Of a stretch of DNA of 64,000 bases, positions 53,823 through 63,790 are shown piece by piece. Made by a program: the position numbers and the translations under genes. This DNA is from Caenorhabditis remanei (taxonomy: Eukaryota > Nematoda > Chromadorea > Rhabditida > Rhabditidae), in NCBI RefSeq assembly GCF_010183535.1, contig NC_071333.1, forward strand, positions 20,520,587-20,584,586, read 5' to 3'. Under the pieces are notes generated by a model that saw only the letters and a list, made by a program, of their open reading frames with translations, searched no databases and was not told the DNA's origin. The first letter of the stretch is position 1. Every line of letters begins with the position of its first letter.

Positions 53823-54237
53823 CTCTACTCCCTCATACTCAATCGTTTCTGTCACTACCGATGGAGCCTGTCGTCTGCTGCATTTCTGCTGCCTTCTCCT
53901 TTTTTGACCGCCAATTTCTTGTCAAGACACCTCTTATACAAACCAACTGACCTTTTGGTAGCCTTAGTTGAGTGACTCACAAAAAATTGGCCAGGATGGC
54001 GGTCTCTATGATAGATCAGAAAGCAAAGTGCGATTAAAGAGAATTTCAAATGAGAAATGTGAGATGAAATGGGGGACATTGGCCATTTGAACTCAATAAG
54101 TAGTTTACATCGTGAGATTATCAGTGAGAAAGTGACACGTGCTTCACAGTTTTCAATAGAAAATTGCAAGTAACGCGTCACTTATTTGAAGTGCTGTGAA
54201 AGGATAAGCTGGAACATAAGACTGAAATGGTTGAAGG
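53823..54237 (+). repeat. 415-bp direct repeat, left copy
   Basis: It is almost identical to 58076-58491, the pair bracketing the retroelement remnant. It begins CTCTACTCCCTCATACTC and ends GAAATGGTTGAAGG. It lacks obvious TG...CA termini. A diverged relative of its first part (CACTACCGATGGTGCCAGTC) also occurs near 59872 with no element nearby. It is therefore more likely duplicated host sequence than an LTR, though an LTR is not excluded. Confidence 0.6.
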
Positions 54238-54856
54238 CAATTAACTATCATTACAAAAGTTATTCAGAAACGGTGTTTCTTAGAATTTATTCAAGTTTGT
54301 GAATTCACTAATGATAATCAATCAACATCAGGTTACGGTACCAGCCGAAGCGGCGACCCACCGCTTTCAGTCAATTAACTATCATTACAAAAGTTATTCA
54401 GAAACGGTGTTTCTTAGAATTTATTCAAATTTGTGAATTCACTAATGATAATCAATCAACATCAGGTTACGGTACCAGCCGAAGCGGCGACCCACCGCCT
54501 TCAGTCAATTAACTATCATTACAAAAGTTATTCAGAAACGGTGTTTCTTAGAATTTATTCAAATTTGTGAATTCACTAATGATAATTAATCAACATCAGG
54601 TTACGGTACCAGCCGAAGCGGCGACCCACCGCCTTCAGTCAATTAACTATCATTACAAAAGTTATTTCGAAACGGTGTTTCTTAGAATTTATTCAAATTT
54701 GTGAATTCACTAATGATAATCAATCAACATCAGGTTACGGTACCAGCCGAAGCGGCGACCCACCGCCTTCAGTCAATTAACTATCATTACAAAAGTTATT
54801 TCGAAACGGTGTTTCTTAGAATTTATTCAAATTTGTGAATTCACTAATGATAATTC
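54238..54856 (+). repeat. 134-bp minisatellite, 4.6 copies
   Basis: Units start with CAATTAACTATCATTACAAA at 54238, 54372, 54506, 54640 and 54774 and contain GGTACCAGCCGAAGCGGCGAC. Copies differ by only a few bases, so the array is recent or homogenised. The last copy is cut where the integrase-coding region begins. It sits where the missing upstream pol sequence of the retroelement would be expected. Confidence 0.85.
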
Positions 54857-56332
54857 AACAATGAGGTGAAGAAATTTCTTGGAGACGCAAAGATCGAGTG
54901 GAAATTTATCACGCCATACGCCCCCTGGCAAGGAGGAATGTATGAAAGAATGATGCGCTCAATCAAACAATCAATATTCAAAGGCATTGGGCGGAGCATC
55001 TTATCATTGGACGATGTCCACACAACATTCACTGAGGTCGCTGCAGCTCTCAACTCCAGACCCCTCACATACGCTGGACAAAATCTGGACAGCGGATTTG
55101 TTCTGAGACCTATCGATTTTGTCTACCCGAACATTCAAGTCAACTATCCAATGGATTCCACATTGGAAATGAATGAGGACTACGCTCCACCAGGAGAAAT
55201 TTCGCTCGCTAAAGATGAGGCTATCGCTGCCATCAAATCTGTCGCCAAAGTTGTCGAAACCGTCTGGCAAACGTGGAAAACAAGTTATTTGGCAGAATTG
55301 AGAAGCACCCACAAGCTGCGAATGAACAACAAAAGAGGAAAATCCGAGACTCCAGCAGTTGGTCAGGTAATCCTCATCACAGACCCGGATCTTCCACGAA
55401 ACTACTGGAAACTGGGAGAAATTGTGAAAGCTGATCCATCATCGGATGGTGTTCTCCGTGAAGTACACTTGAGAACCAGCAAAGGAAACATAATCAAACG
55501 CCCCATCAATTTGGTTGTCCCATTGGAGCTTGATGGTGAAAACACCCAACGGAAGAACGAAACCAACGGGGTTTCTCCTTCAGAAGAGCAAGTTCCAGAT
55601 GCTCCTGAAGTCCAAACAAAGGACATGGTCAAGAGGTATAACTTGAGTAAGCAGAAAAGAGTCAACTTCAACGAAGACCAACACGAAGATCGCTTTCAAG
55701 TCGCTTCTGCAATCTCTACATTGGTGAACTTCCCATGGTCAAAGTTCATGATTATGGTGATTCTGTCAATCATCATTGGACCAACGATGGCTATCTCGCC
55801 GTTAGAATGCACGCCAACTGGGATTCGTGTCAATGTGGAATATGAAAGCTTCGAAATGTGCGTACAGAACTATTGCACATCAAGACCTCGAATGACCTGG
55901 AACAGCAACTACGCAGATGTTTGGATCCCACCTGCTCTGAAAATTACGGATCACCATGCAACTGCAAAAATACTGATGGCCAACGCGGTCACAGTATATG
56001 AACTGAATTGCCATGCTGTTTCTACATGTGACAGCATCGACTGTGTGATCTGCACAACAAATGTCCTCAATCCGGAGTGTCATCCGTACATGGCTCTCGG
56101 TGGATTTGCAGTCATCCTCTATATCATTGCGATGATAGTGTACTGCATCTTCAAGGAGAAAATATCCATGGGAGCGCCGCTGATCATGATCTACAAATTG
56201 CGCCAAATGATAATCTCGAATTTTCCTTCCTCGCAAACTTTCCCGACGCGGAAAGATCAACTGGGAGATAATGGTGACTATCCTGATGTTCTCTTCAATG
56301 ATCCACTCGAGCAACGCCTGTCAGGAAGTTAA
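54857..56332 (+). pseudogene. BEL/Pao retroelement: integrase C-terminus and envelope N-terminal part
   Basis: One frame of about 488 codons has no true ATG at its start. Its first 30 residues hold the last part of the integrase core (ITPYAPWQGGMYERMM, with the third catalytic acidic residue). The BEL/Pao-specific C-terminal domain follows (VGQVILITDPDLPRNYWKLG; VHLRTSKGNIIKRPINLVVP). The polyprotein then continues into a hydrophobic segment (MIMVILSIIIGPTMAI), a Cys-rich region and a second membrane segment (ILYIIAMIVYCIF). Gag, protease, reverse transcriptase and RNase H are absent, so this is a 5'-truncated remnant and cannot move by itself. Confidence 0.8.
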
Positions 56333-57086
56333 TCTTCTGTCTCAAGGAGAAAAGATTTGCACCAAAGAAGAACCAAAAACATGCAAATTGGTGACCATTG
56401 GATCTTTCAACAAAGATGCATGCCTCCGGATCGAGCAGAATGGAATGACCACAAAAGAAATCAGAATCAGATTTCTCGAGATCAGAATGGAATGCCTGAA
56501 AAACAAAATCACCTTCACAAAGGACGCTCAAATTCATGTATGGAGTGCTAAACGCTGCGCCCATACGGGATCATGTGTAGCAGACAAGTGCCTCAACATC
56601 ACACAAAATTCAATAGTACCAGAACTCGGTGAAGCCAACAATCACATTGGGAACACCTACTGTACCGAAAGCTGTGGAGGACTAGGTTGTTCATGTTTCT
56701 TTCCGTCTCCAGGATGTCTCTTCTACAGAATCTACGGAAAAGAAAAGAACAACGGAACGCTCGAAATCTTTCAATGTGCCGAATGGAGAGAAAGACTGGT
56801 CATCGAAATGTCGATAACAAGATTGAATGGGGATCGCCATCAAAAAACAGAAACCATGACATTGTCAATCAGCTTTCCTGGATCGTTTCAAGACATCACT
56901 GTCACCGCCGCTTGGATTAACAAACCAGTATCGCCAATTCTGGAAAACTGGTTAATCAAAAACGATAAGTCACAAGTCGCCTTGTGGCAACCATATCGTT
57001 TGCCAAGCATCCAATGCAAAAAAAAAGAAGGAGACGAGACGTGCCAACTCAACGAATGTCCCCATCTGAAATTCCATCACATCTAA
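56271..57086 (+). pseudogene. Phlebovirus-like envelope glycoprotein of the retroelement (N-terminal part)
   Basis: This frame overlaps the end of the preceding one. It encodes a Cys-rich ectodomain with the block CGGLGCSCFFPSPGCLFYR, the pattern of the phlebovirus G2 (Gc) fusion-protein family carried by some nematode BEL elements. It has several N-glycosylation-type sites and about sixteen cysteines. It stops at 57086, where unrelated sequence has been inserted. The relation to phlebovirus Gc is established for Cer-type BEL elements; here it rests on the Cys pattern only. Confidence 0.7.
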
Positions 57087-57089
57087 TTG

Positions 57090-57440
57090 CCCCGAATTTC
57101 TCCCACCCGGTAAATTCATCTCCCTTCTTGAACAATCCATTAATCGGTTATAATTATGAGCTTTTTCACCTCCAATATGTTATATCGCCCCCCACTCGCC
57201 CCATTCCATTTTAACTGTCAGTCATATTAATTTATTCTTTTTGAAATTCTCACCACCAATACATCCACAATATTCGGTTTTAAATTTATCTTTCCCCAAC
57301 CCTATCTTGCCATTATGATCCTCTATTTATACATTGTTCCCCCACCCCTACCTGGTCTTTCGCCTCGTGAGGGGCTTGATCAGGTCTCAAGTGTTAACTA
57401 CTGATTTTTTTCTTTGTGTCAATAAATTAAATAAAACGAA
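57090..57440 (+). mobile_element. Probable LINE 3' end inserted in the envelope gene
   Basis: The envelope frame is interrupted by about 350 bases with no coding potential, ending TCGCCTCGTGAGGGGCTTG...GTGTTAACTACTG and then CAATAAATTAAATAAAAC. This resembles the 3' untranslated region and short tandem tail of CR1-like LINEs. A hairpin GCCTCGTGAGGGGC lies near the end, as in other LINE tails. Envelope-type coding resumes right after it. Confidence 0.5.
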
Positions 57441-58045
57441 AGATGCACTTGTGAGCCAGCCGAAGATTCCATGGTTTGCACATGTGAAGAGACGATCTGG
57501 AAACTCAATTCAACACCATCCAGAAACGCCTCCCAGTCAGAGAAGGACATTGGACCCTGAAAGCTGAAAATGATTCGGTAGTAGCCACCATCAACGACGA
57601 GGTGACCTTCGGACTAGTGCTCACATTGGAAGACAATGTCACTACCTCTATCCTGATTTTATCCGACAAATGCTACATCAAAGCAAAACAAATCCAAGGA
57701 TGCTACAATTGTGCATCTGGAGGACAAGCGGAGATCAAGTGCACCTCTTCCATGAAAGAAGTCATTGGAAACATTATCTGCGACAAAGATATGTTTACCG
57801 TACCATGCTCGCCCAATGGGAAATCCACAAACATCACATTCTTTGCTCAATACGCCGGATTCAGAAAAGTGTGCTCAATCAACTGTGGTGGAAAATACAC
57901 AGAGTACTTCAAGATCACAGGAACGCTGAAATTTACTGGATCCATGTGGACCTCTATCTACAGAATCATTAAAGGAAAAACAACATTGATGAACGAAATC
58001 GCCTGGCCAGATTTGAGCCATCTCGCCCCCAATTTTGGATTTTGG
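57441..58045 (+). pseudogene. Envelope glycoprotein remnant (C-terminal part)
   Basis: After the insertion, Cys-rich envelope-type sequence resumes (CEPAEDSMVCTCEETIW), shifts frame once near 57510-57560, then runs open from about 57560 (QIQGCYNCASGG; VCSINCGGKYTEYF). It continues to about 58030, where host-like sequence begins. The C-terminal Cys pattern again fits the phlebovirus G2 family. The insertion plus frameshift mean that no full envelope product can be made from this copy. Confidence 0.65.
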
Positions 58046-58075
58046 CTTCTAAACCAAATTATTCCATTTCTCCTA

Positions 58076-58491
58076 CTCTACTCCCTCATACTCAATCGTT
58101 TCTGTCACTACCGATGGAGCCTGTCGTCTGCTGCCTTTCTGCTGCCTTCTCTTCTTTTTGACCGCCAATTTCTTGTCAAGACACCTCTTATACAAACCAA
58201 CTGACCTTTTGGTAGCCTTAGTTGAGTGACTCACAAAAAATTGGCCAGGATGGCGGTCTCTATGATAGATCAGAAAGCAAAGTGCGATTAAAGAGAATTT
58301 CAAATGAGAAATGTGAGATGAAATGGGGGACATTGGCCATTTGAACTCAATAAGTAGTTTACATCGTGAGATTATCAGTGAGAAAGTGACACGTGCTTCA
58401 CAGTTTTCAATAGAAAATTGCAAGTAACGCGTCACTTATTTGAAGTGCTGTGAAAGGATAAGCTGGAACATAAGACTGAAATGGTTGAAGG
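58076..58491 (+). repeat. 416-bp direct repeat, right copy
   Basis: It is near-identical to 53823-54237, with a few substitutions and small indels (for example TGCCTTTCTG against TGCATTTCTG). It is preceded by TTTTGGCTTCTAA, which also occurs before the diverged relative at 59780. No polypurine tract is evident before it. Confidence 0.6.
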
Positions 58492-59394
58492 ACACTGCAT
58501 TTTTCATTATATATTCAAACGGTTTTACTCATACTTGCAAAATATTGGCCCGGACCGGAATCAAAAATTGAGCACAATTCTTTCACAAAATTTTTCGAAA
58601 TTTTTAAAAATTTTCATTTAAAAAAATGCATTTTTAGTGCACAACTAAGATATTTTTAGAATTTTCGCGCAAAAACCAGAAAAATCGGCAGTTTTCTTGA
58701 AAATCCAAGACTCCATACTTTGTATCTCACAAATGTTGTCAATTTTTCGGATAGTTTCCGGAAATTTTGTAAGAAAGTGTCAGAAAATCTAGAATAAAAA
58801 GCTGAAATGCTCCAAATTTCTACTCAAAATGTTCTTTTTCTCGTTCCAAAAATACAGAACCAATTTCTTCGATTGATGTCTCGCAAAGAAGCTCTTTGTA
58901 TACTCTTCAATCTTTCAGCAAAACATTTTTGAAAGGCTCCAACGGTAAAACAAGTTTTTTTCCAATTATCAAATTTCTAATTAACATTTCGGCGCCCCTG
59001 GGCATATTTGGTTTTTTGCTCAAATCTGTTCGTGTGTAATCGTGTATTGAAATACGGGTTTTCAGTTATTTCCACTTGCCATACGGTTCCCTTTCCCGCT
59101 CTATACTTAACGCGTTCTCCACACGCCGATAAAATACATGAGAACACCTGCCACATATTGTATGATTGAAATGGATGGTTCAACGTTTCCAGTATGTTAT
59201 CTTGTTATTGAGCCTTCATTCCCATGTAATCTTGCTTACATATTTAACTGTTGATCACTGATCACTAACTATGTCATTCGTGAAAAAATAACGAGACAGA
59301 GAAAGGGAGAGATAGAGAGTACAGAGGCGTTCTTTTACGAGCCGAGAGAGTGCAAGTGTGCAGCACAGAAGTAGGCGGCGCTTGGAAGTAAAAG
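58492..59394 (+). repeat. Hybrid upstream module
   Basis: The first part (58660-58930, with TCGGCAGTTTTC and AAAATGTTCTTTTTCTCGTT) matches the distal end of the array modules at 26870 and 27190. The second part (58985-59280, CACTTGCCATACGG, TTAACTGTTGATCACTGATC) matches the second-type modules at 50760-51010 and 53590-53720. This is the one place where both module types are joined. Confidence 0.55.
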
Positions 59395-59537
59395 GAGGCG
59401 GAGCTTGGAAACAGTATAAATAGGAAACGCCAAAGAGGCACTTGATTCGACTCTGAGAGACGCTACTGGTATGTGTTTCGCCCCCTATTATATATATTCT
59501 ATGATTTTATTTGAATTCTAATTTTTGCTTTTTTGCA
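59395..59537 (+). promoter_or_regulatory. Second-type core promoter and leader, copy 2
   Basis: GGCGGAGCTTGG then TATAAATAGGAAACGCC, followed by GATTCGACTCTGAGAGACGC, the small ATGTGTTTCGCCCC frame and TTTGAATTCTAAT, repeats the 51085 arrangement. A degenerate extra box, GGCGGCGCTTGG, lies at about 59372. Confidence 0.6.
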
Positions 59538-59692
59538 ATGGTGGCAGGTTAGTTCTGAATGAAAAGAATACCATCAGTTTTGGGATCTTATTTTATTCAT
59601 ATGGAAAATATATATAATAAAATTGCAGTGTCCGTTGATGTCAACTTTTTGGAGCATCCCCGCCTTGGAATGGAGCAATGCCAGTTTGTTAG
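59538..59692 (+). CDS. Possible tiny first exons, second-type locus 2
   Basis: ATGGTGGCAG|GTTAGT (59538-59547) joins in phase to 59629-59692, reading VSVDVNFLEHPRLGMEQCQF, with a GTTAGT donor. The next exon was not found. Exon borders match the locus at 51237. Confidence 0.3.
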
Positions 59693-59762
59693 GTTAGTTA
59701 TTTTCAAGTATTTCAAGTATTTTGAGTACCTAAAGGTTGACTCAAGTGATAGTTGAATACAA

Positions 59763-60369
59763 AATCCTAGGAAATTGCAAGTTTTGGCTTCTAATACAAT
59801 TTATGTCTTTTTTAACTTCTCGCCACTCCATTTCTCTTACTCTTCTCATTCATACTCAAACTTTTTCTGTCACTACCGATGGTGCCAGTCGTCTGCTTAC
59901 TTTTCAAGGCCTCCTCTTCCCTTTGACCGTCAATTTCTTGTCAAGACACCTCTCATAGAAACCAACTGACGTTTTGGAGAGAATAGAGTGATTCGAAAAA
60001 AACATTAAATTGAAATTAAAAACAAGACTATTTGATGAAAATTTCAAATTAGGAATGTGTGAGGAAATGGGGGGACATGAGTGGTAACGGCGTTCCAGTT
60101 TCATAGGGATATTGTAGATGCAAAAATGTAGGAAATAGAGGGATGAAAACAGAAAAGAGTCATGACGTAACGGGGATATTGGAAGGAATCTACCTGGTGC
60201 TTCATATTGAGCCAATAAGTGGCATTATTTTTATAGTTATAAACAGTACTGACCATACAAATGGAACACTTACAATTTTTATCGGAAAATTGTCAACTTT
60301 GAGCATGTATCACTGCCTCACTGATCATTTTACAATGTAAACTATTCATGGACTCCATAATTCAGAAGT
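59763..60369 (+). repeat. Diverged relative of the 416-bp repeat and flank
   Basis: The segment containing CACTACCGATGGTGCCAGTCG and CCGTCAATTTCTTGTCAAGA parallels the first 150 bases of the direct repeats at 53823 and 58076, and loosely 51640-51780. Open frames here are not supported. Confidence 0.45.
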
Positions 60370-60506
60370 AGAGTTCCATTTTTGTCATTGACAACTTTTT
60401 CTGTACGAGAAAAAACGGTCTAACAACTTACAGTGTTTCGAAGTATACATATAAAAAGACGTGATTGTACAAAAAATGTCAACTACAAAAATCAAGCTCT
60501 TTTTTT
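60370..60506. mobile_element. Short inverted-repeat element (MITE)
   Basis: GAGTTCCATTTTTGTCATTGACAAC at the left is mirrored by GTCAACTACAAAAATCAAGC at the right (about 35 bases), with a 60-base centre. It is related to the element at 61191-61393. Confidence 0.55.
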
Positions 60507-61190
60507 GGGTGTGGCCAGTGTTGTAAAGATATGAGCTGGGAGTAGAGGCTAGAATGGCGGAGGCACAATATAGTCGTTTTTAAACTTGGGATTTTAATTA
60601 TATTAAAGATGGCATTTCTGATACAGATGGTTCTGTTCGATTAACCTTTTAGGAGTTATTCTTTAGAATCTTTCTTTGTATATTCAAACGGTTCTTATTG
60701 TATATCATTAGTACGTCTGGCCACCAGACTCCACTCTTTAAACAACATGTGTTAGATGACATGACACCCGTGTGCACCTGCATTTGTTTATGTTTCGCGC
60801 GAGAACGAACAGGCAGTGTTGCGCAATAAAAAGTAGACGCCTGGTGACCTTTATCAAGAGAATGTATCGTTCAGCAGGAACCCATTGCATAAACAAATTG
60901 ACACCCTCGTCGTTTGAATTTGCACCTTTGGGCAGGCATATAACACTTTATACCAGACTTGTCACGGGTCGGACCGTGATCAGAAATATTTTCGGCTCGT
61001 TTTGAAGCATGATTTAAAAAAATTTTAAATTAAAAATTAGTTATGAAAGTTTTGTTTTAGAAAAAATAAGTACCGGACAAAAAGGTATCAACTTTGGCTG
61101 TTTTCAGTGGAAAATTACCAACTTTGAGAGTGTGTAATGATAATTCTGAATGTCACACCATGAACATTTTGATGAATCATATAGATTGAA
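60507..61190. other. No gene recognised
   Basis: The frame 60772-61005 is basic and has no splice context or known domain. It includes a small CG-rich hairpin CACGGGTCGGACCGTG (60962). I do not support it as a gene. Confidence 0.3.
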
Positions 61191-61393
61191 CGTAAAGCTC
61201 CATTTTTGAAGTTGACAACTTTTTTGTACGAACGCTTTCTAGAGAGTTATGATTATTTTAAGAAAACAGCTCAAAATTCGCACTAATTTGCACTGAAATT
61301 GGTCGATTTGACAGACAAATTATTTTGTCGATATGTAACTCGATAGGGAGTGTCCGTACGAAAACGTTGTCAACTACAAAAATAAAGTTCTTT
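61191..61393. mobile_element. Short inverted-repeat element (MITE)
   Basis: CTCCATTTTTGAAGTTGAC...TTTTTGTACGAACG at the left is mirrored by CGTACGAAAACGTTGTCAAC...TACAAAAATAAAG at the right. It lies just upstream of the decayed acetyltransferase copy. Confidence 0.6.
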
Positions 61394-61445
61394 AAGAGAT
61401 TCAAAATAAATCAACATGATTTAAAATATAGTTAATTATTTCAGG

Positions 61446-62156
61446 TTGTCGACAACATCAGTGTGGCATTTTTTGGACTTTTCACACAAGAATACAACGT
61501 TCTTGCTGGAAAAAGTTGGTGCGTCATCGACAATCTGGATTAGGTTCCATGGATGAAACCTCGATGTCACCATCAAAAATCTACCTGGAATTGATTCTGG
61601 CGTACTTTGAGTACATGGGACTGAAAGGATTCAAGAATAGACATCTCTGGACGAATCCTCCTGACAAGGGAGTTGATTACATCTTCAATATCCATACGGA
61701 CTCCCAGAAGTATCTGAACAAAGATGGACTGATTGCTTGGTATCATAAGATACTCCAACAAGGAAAAGACACCAGACTGCTCGCTGGATATCGAAACTTT
61801 GAAGAGGAATTCAAAAAGAAAGGATTCAATCACCCGATCGATCTTCCAGTATTTGTCAACTCTTTGTGGTGCAAGATCTTGAAATCGGTCAACAACGAAT
61901 AGTAGAAGCCTGATGACGACCACTTTGAGGAAACGAAGAACGAGCTGAGGACAACTTCTACTTTGAGCTCTGCGGCAATCAACTTCAACACCAGATCCCA
62001 CTCCAGCCAGAAGAGTTTAACCCACATAAGATACTGGGTGACCGCGAAAGTTTTCTCGACAAGTGCTTCGCTGAAAACTGGGAATTCTCAAGTCTCCGGG
62101 AAGCCAGAAATGCGAGTCATCAACTTGATTGAAGCTGCAAGAAACATAAATTTTTA
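61446..62156 (+). pseudogene. Decayed CBP/p300-type acetyltransferase domain copy
   Basis: After a TTATTTCAG acceptor the frame encodes VAFFGLFTQEYNVL, then WCVIDNLD, matching the 'CFFGMHVQEY ... YISYLDS' stretch of the KAT11 domain. It meets a stop (TAG at about 61541). After a frame change, 61576-61902 encodes YLELILAYFEYMGLKGF, RHLWTNPPDKGVDYIFNIH and LIAWYHKILQQGKD (retaining the W1436- and Y1467-equivalent residues of p300). A further shift leads to RESFLDKCFAENWEFSSLRE, the C-terminal end of the domain. With at least three breaks it is a pseudogene. It is closer to canonical CBP in the WEFSS region than the 30673 gene is. Confidence 0.75.
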
Positions 62157-62410
62157 AATTATTGCCCAATTTTTTCTCTTAAAGTTTTTCTAAGAATAAA
62201 CAGTTTTTTTCTGAAAACCCTCTGTGTTCGGTTTTTGTTTATTTCAGAACTTTAGGTTAAAGTTCTACAGACTATTGCATTGAGTATTCGCTCCCAGAGA
62301 AAAGATATGTGGCTCCAATATTGTTCGGCTTCGAATAATTCCTCCTTGGCACGTCGTCTATCCCCTTTTCATCAATATTCAAATAACCATCTGTGCTTAA
62401 ACAATACATC
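62157..62410 (+). repeat. 3' flank of the acetyltransferase pseudogene
   Basis: AGAATAAACAG (62191) is a probable old polyadenylation site. About 62220-62410 is shared with 49520-49735 (both have TATGTGGCTCC and ACCATCTGTGCTTAAAC). Confidence 0.5.
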
Positions 62411-62939
62411 ATCTTTCGTTTTGAGACAATACGTTATGTAAATAGAGTTGTTTGGGGGCGAGAGAGGAGAGGAGAGCGCTCTCTTTCCATGCGAGAATCG
62501 ACGGGAGCGGGGGCGATGATTCCCAGTTTTATGGGGATGGGAATTGCGGGAAAAAAGGGCATTAATCATCAAACGACTGTGCACCGCAAACGCAACACTA
62601 CCGATCCCAGAAAAATGAAGAGGTGAAGTTGAGGAAGAAGCTAAATTGAGCAATATTAATAACGCAACAATGGGAGCTACCGAACACTGATCATGCTGCA
62701 AAAGATAACATTTGATAAGAAAGAAAAAGAGCTTGAGATAGAGAGAACCCGAAAAAAGGGGAAAAAGACTTAGTTATTGGAGGTTCTTTTTTTGTTACTT
62801 TCACATATTTTTGCTAATTTATTGTATAAAAAGTCCGCTCCTTTCTCTTTATACTTCACACTTTCTCAGTACGGCAATAAACAACCCAGGAAGATTTGGA
62901 GGCGGAGCTAAGAAACAAAAGAAAACGGCGCTTTGAAGA

Positions 62940-63085
62940 GCGAGAAGGCGGAGCTTGGGAACCCTTATAAATAGGAAAGCAGAGAGGGACAATTTAGACG
63001 ACTAAAAGATTTTCTAACGGAATGAAAATCGTAATGAATTCTACTTTCTGATTATTTGCGAATTCTAATTTGTTGCTGTTTTGCA
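62940..63085 (+). promoter_or_regulatory. Second-type core promoter and leader, copy 3
   Basis: GAAGGCGGAGCTTGGGAAC (62944) and TTATAAATAGGAAAGC (62965) are followed by a GACGACTAAAAGATTTTCTA leader and GCGAATTCTAATTTG, then CAATGG. The spacing and order match the copies at 51085 and 59395. Confidence 0.6.
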
Positions 63086-63262
63086 ATGGTAAAAAGGTTA
63101 GGGCACTGTTCTAGAACGCCGGAACGAAAAAAAAATCCCGGCACCAACGATCGAGAGGAACTCCCGATGAAGGAGGACGGAACCGTCGACTGGAACACGT
63201 TCTTCGATCGATTATGCTATGAAAAGAGTGACAATTATTGTTTATATTCTGTTGTAAAATAA
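63086..63262 (+). CDS. Possible 58-residue protein behind second-type promoter
   Basis: ATG 63086 follows the leader motif and opens a frame of 58 codons (MVKRLGHCSRTPERKKNPG ... MKEDGTVDWNTFFDRLCYEK) ending at TAA 63260-63262, with AATAAA overlapping the stop (63258). The N-terminus is basic and the C-terminus acidic. It has no membrane segment and no known domain. ATGGTAAAAAG|GTTAGG could also act as a tiny first exon, as in the sister loci, in which case the open frame is incidental. Confidence 0.4.
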   Translation: MVKRLGHCSRTPERKKNPGTNDREELPMKEDGTVDWNTFFDRLCYEKSDNYCLYSVVK

Positions 63263-63615
63263 ACAGTTTTAATATAGAAAAACGTGTTTGGTTTTTGTTT
63301 CTTTCAGATAGCCTAGTTTGGGTAATAAAAAACATCATATCAAGATTTTATTTGCAGAAAACATTTTTGTTTTTGACATCTTTTTTCTTGGTTTGTCCTC
63401 GTCGTCGTCATCCTTATTCTCATGAATAATTGCGGTCATGCAGTTAAAAAAAGACGAAAAAGTGCGTAATATAGCAATTTTCTCTTGCGTCAACAATTCT
63501 TCAAATGGCGGGTAGTCAATGTTCTCCACCTGTCGTTCCTCCTCTTCTCTTGTTTCATAAAAAACATTTCGAGCGGCAATAAACAACCCAGGGACGCCTG
63601 CAGTTTGCAGAAGAG
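63263..63615. other. Flank between second-type loci
   Basis: A minus-strand frame (63586-63335) without an ATG encodes an acidic, Lys-rich stretch (HENKDDDDEDKPRKKMSK). It might be a decayed exon, but no splice sites or homology support it. Confidence 0.3.
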
Positions 63616-63790
63616 GGCGGTGCTTAGAAAGAAAAGAAGGCGGAGCTTGGAATCAGTATAAATAGGGAACGAGAAGGAAAAAATTCGACGACTAAAAGAT
63701 TTGCTATAGGAATGCAGGTCGAAATCAATTATTCTATATGATTTTTTGTGAATTCTAATTTATTTCTTTGTGTTTTCAGCGGTAAAAGGT
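63616..63790 (+). promoter_or_regulatory. Second-type core promoter and leader, copy 4
   Basis: GAAGGCGGAGCTTGG (63638) and GTATAAATAGGGAACG (63656) are followed by TTCGACGACTAAAAGATTTG and GTGAATTCTAATTTATTTC. The position of the start codon in copy 3 reads GCGGTAAAAGGTTAG here, so the ATG has been lost or the exon begins elsewhere. The locus continues beyond the window. Confidence 0.55.

Noticed and set aside
54238..54856. Repeat array as a CRISPR or centromeric satellite
   Set aside because: It has only 4.6 head-to-tail copies without unique spacers, next to a retroelement remnant.
60772..61005. 77-codon basic frame
   Set aside because: No splice context or homology, and the surrounding sequence is repeat-like.
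63335..63586. Acidic 83-codon minus-strand frame
   Set aside because: No ATG at its start and no splice borders; composition alone is not enough.
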